DNA of 40,735 bases from an uncultured Anaeromyxobacter sp. (GCA_903904005.1 CAIVAR010000164.1:1-40735); one strand, 5' to 3'. Numbered from the stretch's first letter, positions 1 to 7,368 are shown. Numbers and translations: made by a program. Notes: generated by a model from the sequence alone, not told the origin.

Positions 1-467
1 ACGGGTCCCGGCTCGAGAGCGACCTCACCGCCTTCATCCCCGCCCAGGGAGGGCACCCGGTCCTCGCGGCGAGCGACCTCCCCCGCAACGAGGCGGGCTT
101 CGTCCAGATCGACGCCGGCTGCGCCGTCCCGGGCTTTCCCGGCGTCTGGGCGGTGGGCGACTCGGCCGCGCTCGACGGGCCTCCCTGGCGGGCCAAGCAG
201 GGGCACCTGGCCGAGGTCATGGCGCGGGTGGCGGCGGCGAACATCGCGGCCACCGTGGCGGGGCGGCCGGAGCGGGAGAGCTACCTGCCCCACGTCTCGA
301 TCACCTGCCTCATGGACATGGGGAACGGCGCGGCCTACGTGCACCGCGACGCGACGAAGGAGCAGATGGTCCCGCTCCCCGTGGTGGGGCACTGGCTCAA
401 GAAGGGCTGGGGCGCCTACTTCAAGGCGTCGAAGCGCAAGCAGTTCCCCCGGTTGCCGGGGATGTGA
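1..467 (+). CDS. NAD(P)/FAD-dependent oxidoreductase, SQR/NDH-2-like, 3' part only
   Basis: This is the C-terminal part of a two-dinucleotide-binding flavoprotein; the 5' end lies outside the window and the reading frame enters at base 3. About 154 residues are visible. The segment VWAVGDSAAL is the FAD-binding GD motif seen near the C-terminus of sulfide:quinone oxidoreductases, type II NADH dehydrogenases and related enzymes. It is preceded by a typical Gly/Pro-rich strand and followed by the helix AKQGHLAEVMARVAAANI. The terminal part, with MDMGNGAAYVHRD and a C-terminal KKGWGAYFKASKRKQFP, resembles the membrane-contacting tail of the SQR branch. Such enzymes pass electrons from sulfide or NADH to quinone at the inner face of the membrane. 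Substrate cannot be decided without the missing cysteines of the N-terminal part. It converges on the radical SAM gene, with 12 bases between stop codons. Confidence 0.8.
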   Translation, partial: GSRLESDLTAFIPAQGGHPVLAASDLPRNEAGFVQIDAGCAVPGFPGVWAVGDSAALDGPPWRAKQGHLAEVMARVAAANIAATVAGRPERESYLPHVSITCLMDMGNGAAYVHRDATKEQMVPLPVVGHWLKKGWGAYFKASKRKQFPRLPGM

Positions 468-479
468 CGCGGTCCGCGG

Positions 480-1832
480 TCAGGCGCCCAGGTCGTGGTA
501 CCGGGCGCCGAGACCGTAGAGCGCCACCACCGGGCGGCAGTCCGGCGCCACCGGCGTCCCGTGCTCCCGCCAGGCGATGGCGCCGCAGCCGCCCCCGCAC
601 ACCGGGGCGAGCGCGCAGCCGTCGCAGGCGGGGATGGAGAGGGTGCTCCGCCCCTGCCAGCGGGCGATGGCCGCCTCGTCCCGGGTGGGCTCGGGGAAGA
701 AGGTGCCCAGCCGGTGCTCGGGGTGGCCCACGGTCGCCGTGCAGCCGAAGATCCCGCCGTCCGGACCGAAGGCCCATTCCTTCTTCGCCGCGGGGCAGGC
801 GTCGAAGTTGGGGGCCGGGAGTTCCCCCGCGTCGGCCAGGTGGCCGATGCCGTGGAACCGGGGCTGGTGGAAGCGGCGCAGGACCGGGTGGACCTCGGAG
901 AGCTCCACGTACCTGGCCCAGAGCTCGACCCGATCGAAGAGGGCCCCCTTCTCCTGCCGGCTGGCGCAGCCGAAGAGCTCGTAGTTTCGCCCGATCTGGG
1001 TCTTGAATCGGGAGGAGGTCAGGTCGAGCCAGCCCCGCGCGGCCGCGAACTCCGCCAGCTCGGGAAGGGCCGGCAGGTTCTCCCGGTCGGCGACGACGCG
1101 CAGGTTCACCGGGATCCCGGCGGCGACGAGCGCGTCGATGCCGGACACGATCCGGTCGAAGGTGCCCGCGCCCCCGGCGTGTGGGCGGCGCCGGTCGTGC
1201 AGCGCGGCCGGGCCGTCGAGCGTGACCTGGACCTCCTTCACCGGACCGGAGGAGAGGAGCGGCAGGAAGGCGGCCAGGTCGTGGCCGTTCGTCACCACAG
1301 CCACCTCCATGCCGCGCGCCCGGGCGCCGGAGAGGAACCGGCCGATGCGGTCGTGGTGGGCCGGGGTGTCGCGGAGCGGCTCGCCTCCGAAGAGCGTGAT
1401 GTATGGGCGCGGCGACTCTCCGGTGTGGTGCCGGTCGACGTAGGTGAAGAAGGCGTCGACCGCGGCCGGGGCGATGAGCCCGGCGGCGGCCGGGTCGAAG
1501 AGCTCCTGGTAGCAGTAGGTGCAGGCGAGGTTGCAGCCGAAGCTCGGGACCACCACGAGCTGGGTGGGCGTCTTGGCGGCCTCGGTCCGCCACTCGATCC
1601 GGGCCGCATCGACGAAGGCCCGGTCCTCGTCGTCCGAGTCGACGACGAAACCGGCCTCGCGAAGCGCTTCCTCGGGGAGGTCGCCGGGGAGGTCGCCGCC
1701 GCCGGCCAGCCCCTCGAGCGCCCGGGCGTTCTCGGGCTCGAGGAGCGCCGCCTGGCCTGTGAGGGGTTGAACCAGGAGCACCTGGTCGCGCCCAGGGACG
1801 GGGGCGAGGATGGCGTGACGGGACAGCCTCAT
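480..1832 (-). CDS. radical SAM/SPASM domain enzyme
   Basis: A 450-residue radical SAM enzyme. Residues 1-90 form a small N-terminal domain (MRLSRHAILAPV...LTGQAALLEPENA) like that of many SPASM-type peptide-modifying maturases. The [4Fe-4S]/SAM motif is C100-x3-C104-x2-C107, followed by the GGEPL motif at 149-153. The SPASM domain has all seven expected cysteines: C346, C364, then C403-x2-C406-x5-C412-x3-C416, and C432, enough for two auxiliary Fe-S clusters. Start ATG at 1832 overlaps the stop of the upstream methyltransferase (ATGA), so the two are translationally coupled. It is the last gene of the thioredoxin/DUF6125/methyltransferase array. Family members modify ribosomal peptides or protein side chains; no obvious precursor peptide lies beside it, so the substrate is unknown. 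It lacks the specific context of an anaerobic sulfatase maturase. Confidence 0.9.
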   Translation of the reverse strand: MRLSRHAILAPVPGRDQVLLVQPLTGQAALLEPENARALEGLAGGGDLPGDLPEEALREAGFVVDSDDEDRAFVDAARIEWRTEAAKTPTQLVVVPSFGCNLACTYCYQELFDPAAAGLIAPAAVDAFFTYVDRHHTGESPRPYITLFGGEPLRDTPAHHDRIGRFLSGARARGMEVAVVTNGHDLAAFLPLLSSGPVKEVQVTLDGPAALHDRRRPHAGGAGTFDRIVSGIDALVAAGIPVNLRVVADRENLPALPELAEFAAARGWLDLTSSRFKTQIGRNYELFGCASRQEKGALFDRVELWARYVELSEVHPVLRRFHQPRFHGIGHLADAGELPAPNFDACPAAKKEWAFGPDGGIFGCTATVGHPEHRLGTFFPEPTRDEAAIARWQGRSTLSIPACDGCALAPVCGGGCGAIAWREHGTPVAPDCRPVVALYGLGARYHDLGA

Positions 1833-2491
1833 GGATGTTCCTCGACGGGACGGCGCCCGGTCACGGTGATGCTGCGGATGCGCACGCCCCCCTTCTCGTA
1901 GGGCTCGGTGCGCCGAACCAACTCGAGGTCGGCGAGGCCGGCGCCGGAGATGGCGGCGAGGTAGTCGGCCTCGGGGATCGACCCGCCGTAGCAGGCGGCC
2001 CAGGCCTCGGGGTCGTTGCGGACCGAGTCCGGGAGCGGCTCCTCCGAGACGACGTCCGAGACTGCGAAGCGGCCGCCGGGGCGGAGCAAGCGGTGGACCT
2101 CCCGGTAGACCGCCCCCTTGTCCGGGGCGTGGTTGATGGCGCAGTTCGAGACCACCACGTCGGCGCAGCGGTCGGGGAGGGCGACCGCGGACAGGTCGCT
2201 CCGGACGACGCGCGCGTTCGGGACACCGGCGAGCGCCTCCGTGGCCGCCGCCAGCATGCGCTCGCTCCCGTCCACCCCGGTGGCCGAGCCGAGGGGCCCG
2301 ACCAGGAGGGCCGCGCGGGCCACGTCGCCGCCCCGGCCGCAGCCGAGGTCCACGACGTACTCCCCGGGGCAAGGCGCCGCCACGTCGAGCGCCCGGCCGC
2401 AGGAGAGGGAGTCCTTCGTGGCCGAGAGGGCCCCGTAGCGGGTCGCCGTGGCGCGGGCGATTCCGTCAGCGAGCTTCGGGTCCGTGCTCAT
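1829..2491 (-). CDS. ArsM-like SAM-dependent methyltransferase
   Basis: A 220-residue class I methyltransferase. The SAM-binding motif I is VVDLGCGRGGD (residues 46-56), followed by the acidic GVDGS at 72-76. Two cysteines match the positions used by arsenite methyltransferases: C117 in VVSNCAIN, aligning with the SNCV motif, and C167 in AACYGGS, aligning with the ECLGG motif of the ArsM family. Further cysteines are C31, C41, C51 and C109. The layout PDKGAVYREVHRLLRPGGRF and the helix after C167 are also ArsM-like. Methylation by this family consumes thiols supplied by thioredoxin, and a thioredoxin/reductase pair lies three genes upstream on the same strand. The first 26 bases overlap the end of the DUF6125 gene and the stop overlaps the radical SAM start. 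Arsenic itself is not proven: related methyltransferases with other or unknown substrates share these cysteines, and no arsR, arsC or arsenite pump is visible. Confidence 0.8.
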   Translation of the reverse strand: MSTDPKLADGIARATATRYGALSATKDSLSCGRALDVAAPCPGEYVVDLGCGRGGDVARAALLVGPLGSATGVDGSERMLAAATEALAGVPNARVVRSDLSAVALPDRCADVVVSNCAINHAPDKGAVYREVHRLLRPGGRFAVSDVVSEEPLPDSVRNDPEAWAACYGGSIPEADYLAAISGAGLADLELVRRTEPYEKGGVRIRSITVTGRRPVEEHP

Positions 2492-3035
2492 CCAGCGTGA
2501 ACTCCCAGGCGCAGAAGAACTCGGCGCCGTGGGGATCCGGGGGGCAGGCGATGCAGCGGGTCCGGATCCGGGGATCGATGGCGCGGGCGAACTCCGAGTA
2601 CTCCACGATGCCCACCGACTTGCAAGGGAAGTCGGGGAGCCCCTTTCGCTGCCGGGCCGACTGCACGCGGCAATCCCGCATCACGAACATGGCCCGCGTC
2701 CCGGAGAGCTCGGTGACCTCCTGGACGTTGAGCCGGGAGTAGAGCCGGTGCCGGAGCGCCTCGACGAGGGCGGGGATCCCCCCGCCGGGCTTCATGCCGA
2801 GCCGCTCCATGATCCGCCGGGCCTCGACCACGGTGAACTTCTCCCAGGCGGCCCGGTCGGCCTCGATGGCGGCCTCCATCCCATGGGCCTTCTCGACGGC
2901 CTGGAACCAGAGCCCGTCGTGGGCCAGCCAGTTCCTGGCGTCGTCCTGGATGATGCGGATGAGCTCCTCGCGGGAGAGCTTCTCGAGCTGGGCCAGGGCG
3001 TCGAAGGGGCCCGCGCCACCGTCCGCGTCGCTCAC
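2466..3035 (-). CDS. DUF6125 family cysteine-rich protein
   Basis: A 189-residue soluble protein of the DUF6125 type. The recognisable blocks are an N-terminal helix LEKLSREELIRII followed by WLAHDGLWFQAVE (about 36-48), a middle helical region, and a C-terminal Cys-rich part: C122 (RDCRVQSARQRKGL), C138 (FPCKSVG), C161-x2-C164 (RCIACPP) and C175 (FCAWEF). The spacing of these cysteines suggests a metal or Fe-S site, as in V4R-like sensor folds; that is inference. Start is GTG at 3035, chosen because it overlaps the trxB stop as GTGA and because the upstream extension in this frame is antisense to conserved trxB sequence. It is coupled to trxB before it and to the methyltransferase after it, which places it in the same pathway. 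Biochemical function is not known to me. Confidence 0.8.
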   Translation of the reverse strand: MSDADGGAGPFDALAQLEKLSREELIRIIQDDARNWLAHDGLWFQAVEKAHGMEAAIEADRAAWEKFTVVEARRIMERLGMKPGGGIPALVEALRHRLYSRLNVQEVTELSGTRAMFVMRDCRVQSARQRKGLPDFPCKSVGIVEYSEFARAIDPRIRTRCIACPPDPHGAEFFCAWEFTLDEHGPEAR

Positions 3036-3973
3036 GCGGCCACCCGCTGCTGGTCCTTCACGAACTTCTGAACGGCCAGCGCGGCGATGGTCCCGTCGGC
3101 CACGGCGGTGGTGATCTGGCGGAAGCGCTTCGAACGGATGTCGCCGGCGACGTACACGCCGGGGACGTTCGTCGACATGTCCTCGCCGGTCTCCACGTAA
3201 CCCCATTCGTTCATCTTCACGAGCCCCTTCACGAGGTCGGTGCGGGGGACGTAGCCCACGAAGACGAAGACGCCGTCGGTGGCGAGCTCGCGCACCTCCT
3301 TCGTCTTCACGTCCTCGATGCGCAGCTTCTCCAGCTGGTTCTCGCCCAGGAAGGCGCGCGGCTCCGAGTTCCAGATCACCTCGATCTTCGGATGGGCAAG
3401 CGCCTCGGCGGCGCTCACCGGCTCGGCCTGGAAGTGGTCGAACTGGTGGACGATGGTGACCTTCTTCGCGAACTGGGTGAGGAAGAGCGACTCCTCGACG
3501 GCCGAGTTGCCGCCACCGATGACGTGGATCTCCTTGCCGTCGAAGTAGGCCCCGTCGCAGGTGGCGCAGTAGGAGATTCCCCGGCCCCGGTACTTCGACT
3601 CGCCCGGCACGCCCAGTTCCCGCGGCTTCGCCCCGGTCGCCACGATGACCGCCGGGGCCTCGACGTGCTCCTCCTCGTCGAGCTCGAAGGTCTTCAGGGG
3701 GCCGGTGAGGTCGTGGGCGGTGATCTCGATCGCCCGGCGCACCTTCGCGCCGAAGCGCTCGGCCTGCATCGAGAAGGCCTTGGCGAGGTCGGCGCCCTTC
3801 ACGTCCTCGGGGAAGCCCGGGTAGTTGGACACCTTGTGGGTGGTCTTCATCTGGCCGCCCGGGACGCTCTCGTCGAGGACGAGGGTCTTCAGCCGCGCAC
3901 GGGCAGCGTAGATGGCGGCCGAGAGGCCGGCCGGTCCGGCACCCACGATGATCACGTCGTATCGCTCGGCCAT
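3032..3973 (-). CDS. trxB: thioredoxin reductase-like flavoprotein lacking the NADPH motif
   Basis: A 313-residue flavoprotein with the full low-molecular-weight thioredoxin reductase layout: FAD-binding GAGPAG (11-16), ATGAKP (112-117), redox-active CATC (C136, C139), second Rossmann motif GGGNSA (153-158) and C-terminal FAD motif VYVAGDIR followed by RQITTAVADG. The disulfide is intact, so it should reduce a thioredoxin. What is odd is the segment that normally reads HRRxxxR and binds the 2'-phosphate of NADPH: here it is HQFDHFQ (176-182), with all three arginines replaced. NADPH is therefore unlikely to be the electron donor; NADH or a protein donor such as ferredoxin is more likely (inference). 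It lies 20 bases after an equally atypical thioredoxin and is coupled by GTGA to the DUF6125 gene. Confidence 0.92.
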   Translation of the reverse strand: MAERYDVIIVGAGPAGLSAAIYAARARLKTLVLDESVPGGQMKTTHKVSNYPGFPEDVKGADLAKAFSMQAERFGAKVRRAIEITAHDLTGPLKTFELDEEEHVEAPAVIVATGAKPRELGVPGESKYRGRGISYCATCDGAYFDGKEIHVIGGGNSAVEESLFLTQFAKKVTIVHQFDHFQAEPVSAAEALAHPKIEVIWNSEPRAFLGENQLEKLRIEDVKTKEVRELATDGVFVFVGYVPRTDLVKGLVKMNEWGYVETGEDMSTNVPGVYVAGDIRSKRFRQITTAVADGTIAALAVQKFVKDQQRVAA

Positions 3974-3993
3974 GGTGCCTCCGGTGGAAGGGG

Positions 3994-4332
3994 TCAGGCC
4001 CCGAGGAGCGACTCGATCTGGGCCTTGATGGCGGTGCGCTTGATCTCCTCGCCGCTCATGCGTTCGCCCTGCTCGGCGCCGCCCTTGAAGAAGAGGAGGG
4101 TGGGGCTGCCGGTGACGCCGAGCCGGGAGGCGAGGTCCTTGTTTCCCTGGCGGAAGATCTTGAGGAACCGGGCCTTGCCGGCGAACTGCTCGGCCACCGC
4201 GTCGAACTTGGGGGCGAGCGCCTCGCAGGGGGGGCACTCGGTGGAGAAGAAGTCGAGGATGACGGGCAAGCTCGACTTCGCGACCTCGGCCTCGAAGTCG
4301 GCCTGGGTGATCTCCTTCACGTACTCGCTCAT
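3994..4332 (-). CDS. trxA: thioredoxin with CPPC active site
   Basis: A 112-residue thioredoxin-fold protein with no signal peptide, hence cytoplasmic. The active site is STECPPC (C33, C36) instead of the classical WCGPC: the tryptophan before the first cysteine is absent and the Gly-Pro pair is Pro-Pro. The cis-proline loop GSPT (P77) and the following strand LLFFKGG are normal. The buried aspartate of the fold is present in VILDFFS. Changes in the two residues between the cysteines are known to shift redox potential and partner choice, so this is probably a dedicated thioredoxin for the adjacent reductase and methyltransferase rather than the general housekeeping one. Start ATG at 4332; the upstream gene ends or begins 67 bases away, close enough for one transcript with the multihaem gene. 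Confidence 0.9.
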   Translation of the reverse strand: MSEYVKEITQADFEAEVAKSSLPVILDFFSTECPPCEALAPKFDAVAEQFAGKARFLKIFRQGNKDLASRLGVTGSPTLLFFKGGAEQGERMSGEEIKRTAIKAQIESLLGA

Positions 4333-4399
4333 GGTGGACTACCTCCTCACCCTGGGAGCCAGGGGAGCGGAGGAGGGTTCGCCGCAGACCCGGGGAGGC

Positions 4400-6598
4400 T
4401 CAGCGGCGCGAGGCGCGGAGGGTGACCGGAGCGGTCCAGGCGCCCTGGGCCATGAGGTAGGGCCTGGCCCCGTCCCGGTCCTTGTTGTTCTCCCAGAGGG
4501 CGAAGATGGTGTCGCCCCAGGCGCGCAGCCCGGTGAAGAAGGGATCGGTCTGGGCGACGTAGGCCGCGCGGGGAAGGGTGAGATGCCCCGTCCCGTTGAT
4601 CTCGTCCCGGAGGAACTCGACGTACTCCCGGCTCGTGGTCTGGTAGTAGAGCCGGACCGCGACGTCGGTGGCGCCAGGAGGGACCACGAGCGAGACCTCG
4701 TCGTAGCCGCCCGCATACTCGGCCGGCGTGAACCAGTCGGGACGCGACATCCCCTCCCACACCGGTTCGACGAGCCGCTCGGTCGCACCGCCGACGTCGA
4801 AGCCCTTGGGCGGGATGCGGTTGTCCTTGTAGCGGCTGGTGGCGAGCGCGAAGTGGAAGGTGCGGTCCTCGCCGGTGATGCTGCTCCGCATCGCGACCTC
4901 GTAGACGAGCGGGTCGGAGAAGACCTCGTTCGGTCCGAGCGGGGGGCTGCTCGGCGAGCCGGGCAGGCCGCGGAGCGTGCCGGCGGCCGCGTCGTACGGG
5001 TTCACCTCGCCGACCTTCACGCCGTTCTGGGACACCACGACGTTCACGAACATCCGCCGCCCCTCCGGGAACCCGGAGATGAGCTTGTGCCCGGTGTTGT
5101 TCTGGATCCGGAAGGTGAGCGCGCCGGTGGACGGGGCGTAGGAGAGGTCGGTGATGTTCGCCGCGTTCCCGAGGACGCCGCGGTTGCGCGAGGCGGCGAG
5201 GGTGAGGGCGCCGGCGATGTCGGGCGGTCGCTGCCCCGCCGGGAGGTTGCCCGGCATCAGGCTCGTCCAGGTGCCCTGCATCGGATCGCAGGTGAGCTCG
5301 CTCGCCCGGCCCACGAGGAGCGACACGTTGCGTGCGTCGGGCGTGGCGTTGTCCGGCGCGATGGAGGCCAGGATCTCCGACATCCAGACGTTCCCGCCGG
5401 TCATGGCGTGGCAGGGCGTCCAGGTGTTGGGGTGCTCCTCGCTCTGCTCGGGGCGCACGGGGCTCGTGAGATCGTTCGAGCCCGGCGTCCAGCGCGAGCA
5501 CATGTGGCAGTCCTGGCACTTCGAGATGTTGTTGCCGGGCTGATCGGTCTCCCACCCGTTCACCGGGAAGGTGCGCGAGGGGGTGTTGGGACGGAAGTTG
5601 CCCTTGCCGGGGGAGCCGCCCGGCTGCGCGTAGGCCGACAGGCGGTACTCGGAGAAGGTGCGCTCCACGTGGCCGAAGGCGTAGGAGGGCTGGACCTCGG
5701 AGGGGAGGTCGGGCTGCCCCGTCGCCCCCAGGTTGGCCATCAATGGATTCGAGACGTCGTGGCAGGTGCCGCAGATGAAGGGCCCCTTGTGGAATCGGCT
5801 GTAGAGGGGGGAATGGGGCTCGGTCGCTCCAGGGAGGACGTCGGCGAAGGGGCCGCGAACCTCGCGGGCCGGGCTCACGAAGTACTGGCCGCCGCCGGCC
5901 TCGTCGTAGAGGGGCGAGAAGGGCTGGAGCCCCTCGTAGAACGGGATGCCGGAGTGGCGCAGGATCGTCCGGGTCATCTCCTGGTCGGCCGCGAAGGTCC
6001 CGAGGGCGGCGTTGGTCGAGCGGGCCTGGGGGGGGACCGCGGGGCTGTCGTGCTCGTCGTAGTGGACCGCGAAGGTTCCGCCCTCGCGCGGACCCTCCGC
6101 CGTCGGGCGCGGGAAGGGGTCGGAGAGCCGGTGGCAGAAGGTGCACTGGATGCCGTCGTAGTCCTCGCCGGTCATGGCCGACACGTTCCGGACCGCGGCG
6201 CGCCCCTCCAGCCATCCCTTGGGGAAGTGGCAGCGCATGCAGAGGTCGACCGCATCGGCGTTGCCGAGGACGTGCATCGAGTCCTGCGCGGCGACGGTGA
6301 GGCACGCGAACATGAGCGGGTCGCGCGCCGAGTTGCCCATCATCGAGCCCTGCCAGGCCCGGAAGAGGTTGTACTCCTCGTAATTGGTCCGGTTGCGCTG
6401 GTCGGGCGTCGGCCGCACCCAGGGGCCGTTGCCGCTCCCGTGGCAGGCGTAGCAGGGGGACGAACCGTCCAGCGTCACCTGGCCGGGCTGGGTCCCAGGC
6501 ATCCGCAGGAGGGGGTTCGATGGCGCCGCCTTGCTGCCTTCGGTGCAACTGGCGAGGGCGGCGAGGAGAGGGAGGAGGAGCAAAGCGGAGCGACGCAT
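4400..6598 (-). CDS. five-haem cytochrome c lipoprotein
   Basis: A 732-residue exported cytochrome. The start MRRSALLLLPLLAALASC gives a signal peptide with lipobox LASC, so the mature protein is predicted to be lipid-anchored. Five CxxCH haem sites are visible: CYACH and CMRCH in the first 130 residues of the mature part, CTFCH and CGTCH further on, and CQDCH near the middle; additional Met and His residues could be sixth ligands. The C-terminal third has no haem and contains NNTGHKLISGFPEGRRMF, a block found in large multihaem cytochromes of metal-respiring bacteria, followed by a beta-rich domain. It could carry electrons across the periplasm or at the cell surface. An upstream start at 6673 would add 25 residues that break the signal peptide, so 6598 is preferred; GGAG lies about 10 bases before it. 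It heads the minus-strand array containing trxA and trxB. Confidence 0.88.
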   Translation of the reverse strand: MRRSALLLLPLLAALASCTEGSKAAPSNPLLRMPGTQPGQVTLDGSSPCYACHGSGNGPWVRPTPDQRNRTNYEEYNLFRAWQGSMMGNSARDPLMFACLTVAAQDSMHVLGNADAVDLCMRCHFPKGWLEGRAAVRNVSAMTGEDYDGIQCTFCHRLSDPFPRPTAEGPREGGTFAVHYDEHDSPAVPPQARSTNAALGTFAADQEMTRTILRHSGIPFYEGLQPFSPLYDEAGGGQYFVSPAREVRGPFADVLPGATEPHSPLYSRFHKGPFICGTCHDVSNPLMANLGATGQPDLPSEVQPSYAFGHVERTFSEYRLSAYAQPGGSPGKGNFRPNTPSRTFPVNGWETDQPGNNISKCQDCHMCSRWTPGSNDLTSPVRPEQSEEHPNTWTPCHAMTGGNVWMSEILASIAPDNATPDARNVSLLVGRASELTCDPMQGTWTSLMPGNLPAGQRPPDIAGALTLAASRNRGVLGNAANITDLSYAPSTGALTFRIQNNTGHKLISGFPEGRRMFVNVVVSQNGVKVGEVNPYDAAAGTLRGLPGSPSSPPLGPNEVFSDPLVYEVAMRSSITGEDRTFHFALATSRYKDNRIPPKGFDVGGATERLVEPVWEGMSRPDWFTPAEYAGGYDEVSLVVPPGATDVAVRLYYQTTSREYVEFLRDEINGTGHLTLPRAAYVAQTDPFFTGLRAWGDTIFALWENNKDRDGARPYLMAQGAWTAPVTLRASRR

Positions 6599-6619
6599 CG
6601 CGGGGCATCTCCGAGAAGA

Positions 6620-6680
6620 CGATGATGTTTTCACTCCAGTTTTGCCGAACATGAGAATCGCCCAAGGAGTCAAATGGGTT
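6620..6680 (-). promoter_or_regulatory. AT-richer promoter region upstream of the five-haem cytochrome
   Basis: This stretch is clearly less GC-rich than its surroundings. Read on the minus strand it has TTGACT (6673-6668), a good -35 match, but only a poor -10 (CATGTT) about 14-15 bases downstream. It probably holds the promoter for the multihaem gene and perhaps the whole array. The exact boxes are uncertain. Confidence 0.3.
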
Positions 6681-6728
6681 CACGCCCCAAAGGCGACCGT
6701 CAGGTCCGGCGGCCTATCCCGCGGACGA

Positions 6729-6742
6729 GGGACGCCCGTCCC
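6729..6742. promoter_or_regulatory. inverted repeat GGGACG-CC-CGTCCC
   Basis: A perfect 6-bp inverted repeat with a 2-base centre lies in the 226-bp gap between the divergent five-haem cytochrome and the small Cys-rich gene. It could be an operator for either. Nothing else recognisable is seen in this gap apart from the AT-richer promoter zone. Confidence 0.25.
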
Positions 6743-6824
6743 ACGGGTTCGCGGATCGCGCCATCCCCCTTCGAGCCGCGGTGACGTTGCCAGGATTCGC
6801 CGGAGCACCCAAGATGGGGTCCGC

Positions 6825-7037
6825 GTGAGTTCCTGGAGTTGCCGCTACGAGGCCGACGGGATCTGCCGGAAGGTGGACGGAGCCTACTGCCGCCCCGGCA
6901 TGAAGGGCTGCATCCTGGTTGGAAAGGTGACCTTCCAGGACGGGGTCGTCCCGTCGCCGGTGTGGCCCGAGGACGCTCCGGCTACTTCTTCAGGGTCGAG
7001 ACGTACCGACCCACCGCCGCCGTCTCGTCGGGGGTGA
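6825..7037 (+). CDS. small cysteine-rich conserved-looking protein
   Basis: A 70-residue protein starting at GTG 6825, with GGGG 7-10 bases upstream. The first 45 residues look real: SWSCRYEADGICRKVDG then YCRPGMKGC, with four regularly spaced cysteines (about residues 6, 14, 22 and 29) and the CRPGxKGC block that I associate with small proteins of anaerobic Deltaproteobacteria. No signal peptide is present. Four cysteines suggest a zinc or Fe-S knuckle (inference). The last 19 residues are Ser/Arg/Pro-rich and overlap the convergent cytochrome gene by 56 bases; they may be unconserved read-through. Function unknown. Confidence 0.5.
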   Translation: MSSWSCRYEADGICRKVDGAYCRPGMKGCILVGKVTFQDGVVPSPVWPEDAPATSSGSRRTDPPPPSRRG

Positions 7038-7260
7038 GCGTGATCTTGTCCATCGGAGGCGGGTGGGCGTTCACCACCTTGGCCACCACGCTCCCCTGCT
7101 TGCCCGCGACGGCCGGCGCCGTCGCGCCCTGGCCCGTGGCGCCGTGGCAGGCGGCGCAGTTCTTCTTGTAGAGGGCGGCGCCGTCCGTGGCGCTCGGGGG
7201 CGCTCCCCAGGCCGGGACGGAGGCGGAGACGAGGAGCACGGCGGCGAGGATCTTCTTCAT
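6982..7260 (-). CDS. small monohaem cytochrome c
   Basis: A 92-residue class I cytochrome c. The signal peptide MKKILAAVLLVSASVPAWG is cleaved before about residue 20. One haem site, CAACH, follows ALYKKN, and the C-terminal helix is DETAAVGRYVSTLKK; a Met in PPPMDKITL is the likely sixth ligand. It is a soluble periplasmic electron carrier. The ribosome binding site GAAGGG precedes the ATG at 7260. It stands alone, divergent from modB by 108 bases and convergent with the small Cys-rich gene. It could serve as partner of the five-haem lipoprotein nearby, but that is only suggested by proximity. Confidence 0.9.
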   Translation of the reverse strand: MKKILAAVLLVSASVPAWGAPPSATDGAALYKKNCAACHGATGQGATAPAVAGKQGSVVAKVVNAHPPPMDKITLTPDETAAVGRYVSTLKK

Positions 7261-7353
7261 GGTCACGCCCTTCAGGGTTGGAAGCTCGACCCCGATTCTC
7301 CCGGGTGGGGCTCGGACCGTCAACTCGCCATGCGGGGACCCTCGGCGTTGGGC

Positions 7354-7359
7354 TAGCAT
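7354..7359 (+). promoter_or_regulatory. -10-like box TAGCAT, leaderless arrangement for modB
   Basis: TAGCAT ends 9 bases before the modB ATG, in the context GGCTAGCATCGCG. A transcript starting 6-7 bases after the box would begin at or next to the start codon. There is no ribosome binding site in between. No -35 match is seen. Confidence 0.45.
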
Positions 7360-7368
7360 CGCGAACGG

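Noticed and set aside
480..1832. Radical SAM enzyme as the maturase of the sulfatase at 38007
   Set aside because: It is 36 kb away, in a redox/methylation operon, and its N-terminal domain and motif context do not resemble anaerobic sulfatase maturases.
3392..6625. Open frame of more than 1000 codons on the plus strand opposite trxB, trxA and the multihaem gene
   Set aside because: It is antisense to genes with clear catalytic and haem motifs and is rich in Gly/Arg/Glu as expected for a GC-rich shadow frame.
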